Below, piece by piece: positions 46,858-57,535 of a stretch of 64,000 nucleotides of DNA. Source of the DNA: Selaginella tamariscina (taxonomy: Eukaryota; Streptophyta; Lycopodiopsida; Selaginellales; Selaginellaceae); assembly GCA_003024785.1 (NCBI GenBank), contig PUQB01000372.1, positions 93,708-157,707 on the forward strand. The letters are read 5' to 3'. The notes below the pieces were generated by a model. That model ran no database searches. It was not told the origin of the DNA and worked only from the letters and a program-made list of their open reading frames with translations. Position numbers and translations under genes: made by a program. How positions within the stretch are numbered: the first letter of the stretch is position 1; each line of letters begins with the position of its first letter.

Positions 46858-47259
46858 GTTAAGAGGACGGAGTAGAAAGAATTCGTATTCACTTGGGCCT
46901 GTGATATGATCACAAAGAAGTGCATGCTTGGAGACGAACAGAATGTACAAGAAGCCGGAAATAGTAAGTACCAATTGAATAAGATCAAACCAAACTCTGA
47001 AATTGTGAATGTTCTTTGATGGCCTAGTTCTTAGCAGAAACAGAGACAGAGCGATGCCCCAGAAATCGGCTGAATTAAAGTGGCGCGTGTGTGTGCATGC
47101 ATAAAAAACATAGAGGATTTCATACCTGTGAGGGTGACATACGTTCCGAGCATAATTGCTCCCCATTGAAATGTGGCCTCGCTTAGAATGGATCTAATTT
47201 TTCTATGCTTGCCAATAGGAGGGCACTTTGCTTAACAAGCCGTTCGATGGGAGCCATAC

Positions 47260-47300
47260 TGCATATGCCCGCATGAGTTTGTATTTATACCCTATTTATA
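47260..47300 (-). promoter_or_regulatory. core promoter of gene B
   Basis: On the minus strand GGTATAAATACAAACTCATG precedes the ATG at 47257 by about 32 bases. This is nearly identical to gene C (61876-61913) and similar to gene A. Confidence 0.55.
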
Positions 47301-47339
47301 AATTAAAAATTAAAAATTGTCACCAAAGATCTTGTCTCA

Positions 47340-48112
47340 TCATCTCATCATTTCAATTCCTTAAATCGCAACCGTCCGAGCTGCGTTGTTTAAATCGCAA
47401 CTGTCCGATAAACAATTTCCCACATAAACAATCGCAACCGTCCGATAAACAATCTCCATTTTCTATGGCGTTGTTTAAATCGCAACCGTCCGATAAACAA
47501 TCGCTGTGGACCAACATAGAGATTGTTTATGGAGCTTGTTTATCGGACGGTTGCGATTTAACAAATTATCTCCCATAAACAATCTGAGTGTGGACCAACT
47601 AGAGATTGTTTATCGGACGGTTGCGATTTAACAAATTATCTCACCAACTAGAGATTGTTTATCGGACGGTTGCGATTTAAAAAATTATTGTGAACAATCT
47701 CCCATAAACAATCGCAACCGTCCGATAAATAATCTGAGTATGGACCAACTAGAGATTGTTTATCGAATTTAACAAATTATTTATGAACAATCTCCCATAA
47801 ACAATCGCAACCGTCCGATAAACAATCTGAGTGTGGACCAACTAGAGATTGTTTATCGATTTAACAAATTATTTATGAACAATCTCTCATAAACAATCGC
47901 AACCGTCCGATAAACAATCTGAGTGTGGACCAACTAGAGATTGTTTATCGGACGGTTGCGATTTAACAACTCCCATAAACAATCGGCAACCGTCCGATAA
48001 ACAATCTGAGTGTGGACCAACATAGAGATTGTTTCGGACGGTTGCGGTTTAACAAATTATTTGTGAACAATCTCCCATAAACAATCGCAACCGTCCGATA
48101 GAGGGCTACATC
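47340..48112. repeat. array of alternating palindromic units
   Basis: A 20-base core, GCAACCGTCCGATAAACAAT, occurs about nine times in one orientation and about five times in the other. Opposed cores are separated by CTGAGTGTGGACCAAC plus TAGAGATTG, so most pairs form stems of about 25-28 bp. A full unit is roughly 95-110 bases and also contains TTTAACAAATTAT and GAACAATCTCCCATAA. Units vary by small deletions. It lies just upstream of gene B and at the left edge of copy 3. No ORF. Confidence 0.92.
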
Positions 48113-48471
48113 AAACGCAGTTAACTAGGATTCTGAGAACATTTATATCTTATTGTTGGGGGATGGTACTTGCTCATATACATAGTATGTTCTCAAATTT
48201 CATATCATGGGGAAATTTTTTAGTTTACTTATAAGTTTGTATACACATGATATCAGTGGCACGCGATATGTTATGGCTTGAATGGTTTACAACTAACAAA
48301 AAGAGTATACTATATAATATGTACAGTATATATTTGACAAAGTATATTAATTATGAACTATATATTTATTAATAGATTGTTACATGTATGCATATATGTG
48401 CGGGTGTTGTGCGTCTCTACATGTGTGTCTGTGTGTTTTGAATTGTATATAATAATATTATTATATAGGAG

Positions 48472-49059
48472 CCAGTTTTTGAAGAACGTAGTATTAAACA
48501 ATTATCGGTTACACGCACTGTCCTCACCTTAGTACACGGGGAAACCCCATTCAGGTCTCTCTCTCTCTGGGGGTGTGTGTGTGTGTGTTGCAAATATAAT
48601 ACACACATCTTGTACGTGTACTATATGTGTACCTATAATGATTGTTTTACAGCCAAGGAACGCATGGGTTTTCTAGCGAGGATTTGCAACACTGATGTCC
48701 GACCTAGATCCCTCTTTAGCAAGAGAATATGCTCCAAGTCATGGTTTTGGTAAGTTTAAACATTCACACACATACAACTACATATATACATTTTATACGC
48801 ACACACACACACACATATCATATGAACATTATATATTGAGTAAATGTTTATATAGTTAAATTTAAAATACTACTGTGTAGCATCATGCACATTATACTAT
48901 ATTATTTAGTATATTGAAGTAAACTTAGTAGTTTTGATATTATATACTGGTTTGCACTATATTATGTATTTGTGCAGGATATTGAGCATGCTCAACAAGC
49001 TTACAAATGTTAATTCTTATTATACGTTCTCCAAAAGTGAACAGCTTAAGGAATCTGAC
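48472..49059 (+). pseudogene. ARM-like gene, middle exons (copy 3), broken
   Basis: Exon 2 at 48472-48554 is the most complete of the three (PVFEERSIKQLSVTRTV, then LTLVHGETPF). Exon 3 at 48653-48749 has a good TTTTACAG acceptor but lacks about 43 bases (the APLLLHLFAWYLL part) and carries the same frame discontinuity as copy 1. Exon 4 at 48978-49059 lost the segment that holds the in-frame stop in copies 1 and 2. Its donor is changed from GTAAGT to GTAGTG. Confidence 0.5.
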
Positions 49060-49819
49060 GTAGTGAGTATATGCCGTTGGATTTCCTTGTTCTATTGGAG
49101 CTGTTGTAAACATACAGGTGCTTTATACTGTATTCAAACATATTTTTTATACAACCTTCTACATAAACGAGTGACTTACTTGTACATGTGTATATATGTT
49201 ATTAATTTATTACATGTTATATAATAAAGAAACTAATTATTAAAATGCAACTCATAAAGATATTAAATAATAAATATATAAATTATCAAAGGTTGGCCGC
49301 AATTGACTTCAACAAACATGAAGCTGACATTTATAAATCATAAATATTATGAATAATCAACTGTATATGGCATAAGTTTTCAAATAACTATAATATATTG
49401 TGTTATATATGTTAATTGGTTGTGTTTTTAATTTCAAAGTGAATCAAATTTTAAATTAAAAAATTTAAGGGTATATATGTAAATTTAAAATTTCTGATAA
49501 AAGAAGAAAAAGACAAATTATTTTACCATTGCAAAACACCGATTAGAAGCACGGTATACCAATCATGAATAATGTTAACTAATATATAAAATAACGCATT
49601 TTTAAGTTCACATGAGTCATTTCATTTAGTGACACTTTTGTCTTTACAAATTGTATTTTATAATATATATTTATTATTTAACATCTTTATAAGTTGCATG
49701 TATTTAATAATTTAATTATTAAACTGTAGTGATTGAAATGTGATCGCATGTACACTTCCTAAACAGATTAACTAATTTTAGTATACTGTATCCCGTAAAA
49801 ACAATTTAGAACAATTAAG

Positions 49820-49932
49820 AAACTCTCACACAAATTCCATAATACATATTTGACATAAAAAAGCCTAGGTATAAAAATTATGGAATGTAGGTCTTATAAC
49901 ATACATCTACATATATGTGTGTGTCCGTGTGT

Positions 49933-49966
<34 letters not shown>

Positions 49967-50100
49967 AGAGGGAAGTTTATACACTTAAGAAAACTCTCAC
50001 ACAAATTCCCATAATACATATTTGACATTCATATATAGAAAAGCCTAGATATATGAATTATGCATATATGTGTGTGTGTGTGTGATAGAGAGAGGGCCAC
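49820..50100. repeat. paired hairpin units with (GT)n(GA)n tracts, copy 3
   Basis: Same design as 36795-37105. The GA tract at 49932-49975 is interrupted. The second unit keeps the TTGACATTCATATATAG core. Confidence 0.8.
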
Positions 50101-50353
50101 AATTGTTACAATGAAGTATAAACCAATTAAATGAAATATACACTATTAAATATGTTTGTATATACAAATATGTATGTACCTTATTAGCTACAGAAAAGAA
50201 GATATAATATTTCGTTATATACAGAGGGATATGCATATGTTTTTGGTTATTTAATACAAACAACAGTTCGACACCTACTTAGAATGCACCAAACACTAGG
50301 AGAGAGAGAGGAGATGTATGTATGATTTAAATAATAAACTAGTTTGACTACGT

Positions 50354-50943
50354 TTAGGAATAAACCAGTGCACCAGGATATACAATTGCAGCTATTTCCT
50401 TCACCCATGCTATTAAAGTTTTTAACTCAGAATGGCCCTCTGTAGCTGCAAAAATCATATTACAATTAAAGTTTAATATATATAATATACACATAACAAG
50501 GATATATAGGATAGTTATACTACTGAAACGACTAATACACTTTACCAGACACGTCACACACATTAACACATACATGCATACCACATAATAAATATAGATT
50601 CAGTATAAAGACATAATATAAAATAGCTTTATATTGAATTCTACAACGTCTACATATAATATTCCTACAATGATTTAATATATAACCTAAACTTATAAAT
50701 GGTAAACATATATAAACTAGAAGATTTTATACGCTGAAATAGCCCCCTCCATGTATACTGATTCTCTCTTCTCTCTTTCTCAGACACACACACACAACAC
50801 ACAAACATAGACGTCACACATGCATCTAACACATACACATGCATATATACGCACATACATATATTACCTCGGAGCAGGGCCTTGATTTGCCTTGCAACAG
50901 AGAAGCAGGGGTAATTGCACACACCCGCAAAACACACGCCTCC
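50354..50943 (-). CDS. ARM-like gene, tail exons (copy 3)
   Basis: On the minus strand, exon a (about 50943-50868) reads CNYPCFSVARQIKALLR and ends GAG|GTAATA. Exon b (50445-50354) follows a TTTTTGCAG acceptor and reads ATEGHSELKTLIAWVKEI then AAIVYPGALVYS before the stop. One leftover base plus two bases restore one frame across the intron. The result is helical with a basic turn, like the end of ARM-repeat proteins, but I cannot name the gene. This is the only one of the three copies with both splice sites and the frame intact. The upstream exons are not found, so it may still be a fragment. It faces the small ORF at 51069 head to head. Confidence 0.45.
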
Positions 50944-51068
50944 AGGTACGCTTATTATGTGTACTTAGCAACACTCTCGTATATGATATTTAATGTATGA
51001 AATTATACTATATATTGCATACGACATGTTAAACATAATATCTTCTGAGTTTAATCGTATTATAGTGC

Positions 51069-51311
51069 ATGAGTATATCAAATGCGGGACTAAAACCTCT
51101 ACCTTGTATGTACTACAGCGAAACGGACATACGTTCCTCTAAGGAGCTGGCTACGTGTAGCGAAGAAGTGGAGCCAAAAGCAGAGGCTAAGCAAAGGCCG
51201 AATATACTAAAAAGCATCTCCTTGCTTGTTGGAGTTTCACTGTTTGCTGTTAATAGGATAAAGAAAAGAGGTATTTTTTATAGAAGATTTGATATATTAA
51301 ATATAAAATAA
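51069..51311 (+). CDS. small predicted protein with one membrane helix
   Basis: ATG 51069 to stop 51311, 80 codons. The first half is polar with an acidic stretch (CSEEVEPKAEAKQRP). It is followed by NILKSISLLVGVSLFAVNRI, a likely membrane helix, and a basic KKRG tail, the layout of a tail-anchored protein. An acceptor (ATTATAG) sits just before the ATG, so it may instead be a last exon. A possible partner is a plus-strand exon at 50878-50945 with GCAG and GTACGC borders, antisense to the ARM-like exon. 670 bases before ALG13. The homologous stretch in copy 2 is frameshifted. Confidence 0.4.
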   Translation: MSISNAGLKPLPCMYYSETDIRSSKELATCSEEVEPKAEAKQRPNILKSISLLVGVSLFAVNRIKKRGIFYRRFDILNIK

Positions 51312-52241
51312 TAATATGTTTATTTATTCATATATCTATCGTATTTATATTTGTTCATTAATACAACATATAGATAATTTGTATACATATAAATTTTACA
51401 GTTATCAAAATAATGCATATACGGATAGATTATATCATGTTTAAAACTTATATTATTAAGTATATGCAAGACATAATTAATTAACTCTGTTTATTTCTTA
51501 AGGCCGTTATGGGGCAGGAGACGACAATGGAAGAGCAGTGAGGACAATGGTGAGCAGGACTGAGTATGATGGTTGACTAGGTTTAACCCGATCAGGGTTG
51601 ACCACTGACCAGGTTTGATTAGGAGCTAACTAAAACTTAAGCCTTGGATCTCAAGCCTTTTTGAGTGTTACAAGCTTCAGGTCCTGTGTGTAACTGGTTG
51701 ACTGATTAATATGTAAAACTTAGCTCTAACTAATGTATTTTCTTTCTGCATTGTATAAGATATAATTGTCGTGTCTTCGCTTGTATATCTACGAGTATTA
51801 TATAAGCACCGTCTTTGCGTGTGTTGCTGTGGTTTAAATGCTGTTTTGTTTTGTTTTGTGTACCTACGTTTACAATTCTCTCTCTCATGAAGATGTCTGA
51901 TATTGCACGCACGCACACACAGGTATACACGCTGGAAAGGTAGGTCATTTAGTATTTAGGTTTTATGTTATATTGGAGATGAGTGGACGAGTATTTGTTA
52001 CAGTGGGTACAACAAGCTTTGATAAATTGATCCGTCCAGTAGATTTTCAAGATTGTAGGAATATACTTCGCGACCTTGGATACACATCTCTGCTTCTCCA
52101 GATCGGCCGCGGTATATACGCGCCTGAAAAGGTTAGTAATTAATTTGCTTAGAAGTTAATTAATCAATATTGGATTAACTTTGTTGTTTAATTAGTGTGA
52201 TTCGCCCCAATTTGAAGTGGATTACTTTACATTTGCCCCCA

Positions 52242-52432
52242 TGTTAGGCACCCCTAAGTACAAACTAAAGACCCTCACAAGACCACCCCACCTCCCCCCG
52301 AGCTGTCTCTAGTTTTCGCACACTGCTCTCCCCAAAAGGGCTTTCAATAATAGTGTGCCCTTAATTCTCTCTTAGATCTAGCTTATACCTTTCTGAGAAA
52401 TATTCTTTGATTCGTTATATGGGTCATAATAA
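52242..52432 (-). repeat. 3' LTR of the ALG13-inserted gypsy element
   Basis: 191 bases, from TGTTAGGCACC to about GGGTCATAATAA on the plus strand. Similar to 20349-20559 (inverted) and 56796-57000. Confidence 0.9.
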
Positions 52433-52474
52433 TCCTCCCCATTACCAAGTCCTTGTCCTCAAAGGCAGTATAAC

Positions 52475-53857
52475 TTACTCAATTGGTCCTGTATCATTAG
52501 CCTCATACATCCACAAAGAATCTACTCGGGACTTGTTCCTTATGAGTACTCTCTTTAACTGGCTAACATGAAACACTGGGTGCACCCTCACTCCTTCTGG
52601 CAGTTGTAGTCGATATGCCACCTTACCGATACGCTCCAGAATCTCATAAGGACTTGAGTACCTGGGAGACAACTTATCATTGCGTCCCTTCCGTAAGGTC
52701 ACAACTGTGTTCCGCCTTACATGTGTGGCAAATACCACTCGGAGATATATATAATCCCCCACCTGGAACTCTCGGAAGCTTCTGTGCTCATTAGCAAACT
52801 TGATAGCTCGGCTCTGAAATGCTTATAAGTTTTTTTTGCACAAACTCTGAATGTTTTCAAGTTTAACACTCAGATCTTTAGCTTCCTCATCCATGTTGCC
52901 TTGAGCCTTCTTACTTGCTAAACCGAGCTCAAAAGTTGTCTTGGGATATCATCCAAACATATCATAGTATGGACTCATTCCAATGCCACTGTGCTGGCTG
53001 TTATTATAAGCAAACTCGAGTAATGGAATATACTTATCCCACTGGCCTTCCTTCTGGTTAATAGTGCACCTTAGCATATCTTCCAGAACTTGGTTCACCC
53101 TCTCTGTTTGCCCATCTGTTTTGGGATGATCTCCACTACACAGCTTAAGCTTCACTTCTATGCACTTAGAAAACCCTCTCCAAAAGCTAGAAGTGAACTT
53201 TGGAGTCCTATCACTTACAATATCATCTGGAAATCCGTGGATAGGAAATACATGTTGTAAATACATCGTAGCCAGCTCGGATGCATTCACATTCTTCCCC
53301 AAGGGAACTAACTTGACAAACTTTGTCAACCTGTCCACAATGACCCACACCTGTTCATTCTGCCTCTGTGTCCTTGGCAAATGGGTGACCATAGAGATAC
53401 TGCCCCATCGCCTGTCTGGAATAGGCAATGGTACTAATAGCCCACCTGGTTTCTCCCTGGGCACCTTTACTTGCTGACACTTGTCACAAGTCCTGCAGTA
53501 CTCTATGATATCAGCTTTCATATTCCTCCAGTAGAACCTCCTCTTGATCAACTCATACGTTTTCCTCCCCCCAAAATGACCAGCCTCCGGGCGATCATGA
53601 TGAAAATATAGTACCTGGTTGATCAAATGGTCCACACGAGGAAGGTACACACGGCCATTGTAGTACAAAACCCATCCTGAAATGAGAATGGTGGCTCTAG
53701 CTGTCCTCTGAGCTCCTGCACCTCGGTCTTGTGCTTGAGCATGTTGAACTACTTGGCTAAACTCACTGACCGTCCTTGTTAATGCATTACATAAGCGTGT
53801 TTGGAATTCTCCCACTACTGTGGCTCTCCTAACGCGTGACAAAGCATCTGCCACCAC
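52475..53857 (-). pseudogene. integrase of the ALG13-inserted gypsy element
   Basis: The zinc domain HHDRPEAGHFGGRKTYELI with CRTCDKCQQVK is followed by VIVDRLTKFVKLVPL (first Asp region), IVSDRTPKFTSSFW (second Asp) and GQTERVNQVLEDMLR (Glu), all in one frame of 302 codons. One frame change leads to the C-terminal part (52475-52762) with LSPRYSSPYEILERIG and VHPVFHVSQLKRV. It ends at a short tail without a chromodomain. Confidence 0.93.
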
Positions 53858-54428
53858 GTTAGCTTTCCTGCGCGATGCTCAATAGGAAATTCGCCAAACT
53901 CCATGAGCTTAACCATCCAGCGAGCTTGCCGAGAGTTTAACTCTTTCTGTGTGAACAGATACACCAAAGGCTTGTGATCTGTAAACACCTTGAAACTTGC
54001 ACCATAAAGATAGTGCCTCCAAACTCGTAATGCATTAACAATAGCCAGTAGTTCTTGCTCATACGTTGAGTACCGTTGCTCTGCAGGATTCAAAGTACGA
54101 CTCTCATAAGCAATAGGCCTTCCCTCTTGCATAAGTACAGCTCCAATGGCCACTCCACTTGCATCACACGATACCTCATAAGGCTTAGGAGGGATCTGCA
54201 ATACATAAAACTGGTGCACGTACCAAAGCTTGTTTCAAAGCTTGGAAACTGCTCTCCTCTGAAGCACTCCATGCAAAGGGAACGTCCTTCCTTAGCAACC
54301 TAGTTAACGGAGAAGCATAACTTATACCGCCGGTAATAACCAGCCATGCCCAAGAAACTCCGTAACTCTTGTGCATTGCTAGGAACTGGCCATTGCTCCA
54401 CCACTGCCACCTTCTGTGGATCAGTCTT
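53815..54428 (-). pseudogene. RNase H of the ALG13-inserted gypsy element
   Basis: VSCDASGVAIGAVLMQEGRP, IAYESRTLNPAEQRYSTYEQ and VFTDHKPLVYLFTQKELNSR are in frame at 53815-54219. The connection segment (RSFLGMAGYYRRYK, SASEESSFQALKQALVRAP) lies at 54185-54488 in neighbouring frames. Confidence 0.92.
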
Positions 54429-55876
54429 CACTCCACTTGGCTCACAATGTGACCCAAATACTCCACTTCGCACTGAGCAAATGCACATTTGCTCTTCTTT
54501 GCATAGAGCTTGTTCTTCCTCAGCAATTGAAGAACTCTCCGCAAATGCTCCACATGCTCCTTCATATTCTTACTGTAAATAAGAATATCGTCGAGGAAGA
54601 TCTCCACAAAGTCATGCAAGTAGTCACCAAACACCTCAGTCATCAACCGAGTGAATGTGGCTGGGGCATTTGTTAAGCCAAATGGCATAACAGTGAACTC
54701 AAAATGCCCGAAGCTAGTGTTGAAAGCAGTTTTGTAGATATCTGCCTCCTTCACAGCAATCTGATGATACCCGCTACGCAAGTCTATCTTGGTGAACACT
54801 CTGGCTCCACCGAGATGATCCATGATAGTATCCACACGTGGCATGGGCATCCTGTCCTTCACTGTTTGCTTGTTGAGAGCTCTGTAGTCTATGCACATCC
54901 TCATGGTGCCATCCTTCTTCCTGACAAGCAATACTGGTGCACCAAATGGAGACTTGCTCGGTTGTATGAAGCCATATTCCAATAGCTCCATCACTTGTCT
55001 CTTAACCTCTTGCTCCTCAGCATGGCTCAGTCGGAACGGCTTACGGTAAATGGCTTTCGTACCCTGTTCCAACACAATCTCATGCTCCACACCTCTTGCA
55101 GGTGGTAAGCCATGAGGTAGCTCAGGAGGGAAGACATCAGCAAATTCCTCAAGGACAACTTGCACAGCAGCCTCGCCCAATGTGACATTAGAAGAATCTA
55201 ACTCACGTATATACATCAGAAAGACTTGATCTTCTTTATTACGGAGATATTTCTTCAAAGACATAGTAGAAAGATACTTGTTTGGAGACTCAAGCCTTGT
55301 TCCAAACCAAGTGTCTTTCACTCCACTGTACTCAAGCTTCACTCGCTTGATGCTCCACTTGATCTCAGGATCCACACGCTCCAGCCAGCTCATCCCAAGG
55401 ATGAGGTCCACACGCGCTAGCTCCGCAAGGAAGAAAGTCTCCACCAGCTGAGTTTTGCCAACCGTCAGCTGTAACTCCTCCACACAAGCATTCCAGCTCT
55501 GTGTGACAGTAGCTGAGCCCTCAATCTCGTATTGAGGCACAGTCTTCATGGGCAAGCTGCACTCCTGCACTAACTTTGCTGATACAAAGTTATCGCTACT
55601 TCCGCTATCCAAGAGGATTCGCACTGGACGTTCACCAAGTGTCCCTCCACCACAATAGCACGTGTGTGTGGCTCCTCCCGTGCCATGCAGTTTACCTGTC
55701 GAGCAAGAACAAAAATTTACCTCGTGGCTTAGAACTATCTCCCTTGTGTTCCTCTCCACGCTCCATCTCCTGAAGCTTCTTAGGTGTCTCCTTGTCCTTG
55801 TCACCATTGAACCCCTTGCCCTTGGGCTTGTTCCTCCTGGACAATCCAGTGTCCCACCTCTCCACACAGGTGGCAA
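54428..55876 (-). pseudogene. protease and reverse transcriptase of the ALG13-inserted gypsy element
   Basis: A 482-codon open frame. Residues about 85-100 carry [19 protein letters not shown] (protease DSG). From about 290 the reverse transcriptase runs through [60 protein letters not shown] and [15 protein letters not shown]. The catalytic box reads FLDD instead of the common YVDD or YIDD, with both aspartates kept. Confidence 0.94.
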
Positions 55877-56770
55877 CGTTCACTATCAAACACCTTGACA
55901 ATCTTCTTAGGCCGATTGTCGGTGCGATAAGAACTAGAAGCTACCAGCTTGGACTTCGGCCTAGCACGATGGCTATTCCCTCTATACTCCTGGTGCTCAC
56001 GAGGACTTGGAGAGGTGCTCCTACCACGCTTCTTGCCATGTCGCTCATTCTCCTTAAACACCTTATCCTCCTCATTTAGCAAGCGAGCATATTCGAACAG
56101 CTCCTCTAAAGTCTTGGACTGAATCACCGAGTTAAGATGTCTACGCAAGTTAGCACTTCGCAGCCCATCTACAAAATAATCCTTCTGCTGGTTGACAGAC
56201 ACGTCAGGTACACGGCAAAGTAATTGACTCAATTTCTCAATGTAATCGTCCAAGGTCATCTTCCCTTGCTCTAAATGTCGCAATTCACGCCTTGCATGAG
56301 ACACATCGAACCGAGGAGCATACTCCTTCTTAAATAGCTCAGAGAACTCCTCCCAAGTTGCAATCATCTCCTGGTGAGCTAACTGGCGCTGATTTCGAAT
56401 GCGTGTCCACCACCTCGCAGCTTTATCCTTCAAGGCTACTGATACAGCTATCATAGCCTGCTCGGTAGTCACTCCCTGTGCAGTGAGCAAGTTCGCTACT
56501 ATTTCAAGCCAACTTCATAGCCTCATCCGCAGATTCTTTACCGGTAAAAGGTGGAACGCGAAGACGATCTAGCACCCTGCTCTTACCAGTCACGGTTCCT
56601 TGAGCAAGTTGATCTTCAATAGTATCCAACCGCTCACGAATCACCTCCAAGGAACCAGTCACGTACTCTTGAAATTGCTTGGAATCCTTCGCCATAGCGT
56701 ATAGTTCGAGCACGATTTCCTTTCGTCCACTCCTCATTGGTGTTGTCCTCTCCTTCCCACCGGTCACTCA
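55801..56770 (-). pseudogene. gag of the ALG13-inserted gypsy element
   Basis: The capsid region is open at 55801-56490 (KDKAARWWTRIRNQRQLAHQ, LFKKEYAPRFDVSHARREL, FVDGLRSANLRRHLNSVIQS) and ends in a zinc knuckle [10 protein letters not shown]. The terminal cysteine expected about four residues after His is not visible, the frame shifting there. The amino-terminal part lies in another frame at 56504-56767 (LEVIRERLDTIEDQLAQG). Confidence 0.9.
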
Positions 56771-56795
56771 TCTCGAACCTCCTCCGATACCAAAT

Positions 56796-57000
56796 TGTTA
56801 GGCACCTCTACGTACAATCTAGAGACCCTCACAATACCACCCGACCTCCCCGAGCTGTCTCTAGTCTCCACACGCTGCTCTCCAAGAAAGGCTTCCAATA
56901 ATAGTGTGCCCTTAATTCTCTCTTAGATCTAGGTATAGCTCCCTAGGAATATTCTAGCTTATACCTTTTGGGAATATTCTTTGATTGTTATGGGTCAAAA
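56796..57000 (-). repeat. 5' LTR of the ALG13-inserted gypsy element
   Basis: 205 bases on the right side, followed directly by CCCCA and the rest of ALG13 exon 2. Contains an extra GGTATAGCTCCCTAGGAATA segment relative to the left LTR. Confidence 0.9.
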
Positions 57001-57535
57001 CCCCAGCTTATCCGAGTACATTCATTCTGCTTCCTTGGTCATCAGTCATGCAGGTATATTCTTGTGTAGGTGCGTTTGTGTGTTGGCGACGAATGAAAGC
57101 TCTCTCCGTAGATTCTCATATATTTAAATTTAGTTGAATATATTGTATCAAACACTCGCATAAATGTCATTATTAGAAAAAAGAGAAATTAAAAAAAAAA
57201 CTTATTTCCTTTAATATGTATTGAAATGGTTATCAGGATCTGGAAGCATATTTGAGACACTAAGAGCGGGGCAAGCCATTAGTGGTGGTGATAAATGAGG
57301 ATTTGATGGATAACCATCAGGTAACACACACACGACACACACACAAAGGTGTATTTATGTATGTGGCTGAGCTTGCAGAGGAGCTAGCAAAGAATAAGTT
57401 TCTGTTTTGTGCCAAACCTTCAACGCTTTTGGAGACATTGAAGGCCATGGATCTGAATATGCTCATTCCGTATCCCACTTCATCCCTGCAGCTTGTTGTA
57501 CAAGCTCTTGACAACTTCTTAGGTATGTCATAATG

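Larger units (their letters stand above)
42786..47257 (-). pseudogene. gene B, membrane/ARM-like protein split by a copia element
   Basis: The 5' part runs from ATG 47257 to 46858 and the 3' part from 43107 to 42786. Between them lies a copia element with GTTAA on both sides. Joined across the site, the order matches genes A and C: membrane segments first, then FDSVYNGQPDV and WRVEQEPSEEEKKQCLIMLN. Other lesions: a one-base loss in the first exon, the short intron's acceptor (8 bases CAGGTCTG) deleted near 47080, and a stop from a one-base loss at the 3' end (EDEE-stop). The TATA element and the ACTCATGCGGGCATATG block lie upstream (47260-47295). Confidence 0.8.
52242..57000 (-). mobile_element. 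Ty3/gypsy LTR retrotransposon, 4.76 kb, inside ALG13 exon 2
   Basis: Short LTRs at 52242-52432 and 56796-57000. CCCCA on both sides (52237-52241 and 57001-57005) equals the uninterrupted sequence in ALG13 copy 2. On the minus strand the LTR ends CCTAACA but starts TTTTGACCC or TTATTATGACCC, not TG. The primer-binding site is TTTGGTATCGGAGG; a purine tract GGGGAGGA precedes the 3' LTR. Gag, protease, reverse transcriptase, RNase H and integrase follow in gypsy order. The polymerase frame is long and clean, so this is probably the youngest gypsy copy here. Confidence 0.95.
51979..57535 (+). pseudogene. ALG13: ALG13, UDP-GlcNAc transferase catalytic subunit (copy 3), split by a retrotransposon
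   Basis: Exon 1 (51979-52131) is intact and opens with RVFVTVGTTSFDKLI, the ALG13 signature, through LLLQIGRGIYAPEK and a GTTAGT donor. Exon 2 starts at 52196, is interrupted after VDYFTFAP at 52241 by a gypsy element, and resumes at 57006 to 57053 (SEYIHSASLVISHA). Exon 3 (57237-57320, GSIFETLRAG, NEDLMDNHQ) has one extra G. Exon 4 (57366-57533, AELAEELAKNKFLF) has lost the 3' splice site present in copy 2. Total exon length of about 500 bases equals a full ALG13 of about 165 residues. The family adds the second GlcNAc in N-glycan assembly together with ALG14. Confidence 0.9.

Noticed and set aside
47340..48112. Regularly spaced repeats that could suggest a CRISPR array
   Set aside because: The repeats alternate in orientation, the spacers are themselves repeated, there are no cas genes, and the surroundings are a plant nuclear genome.
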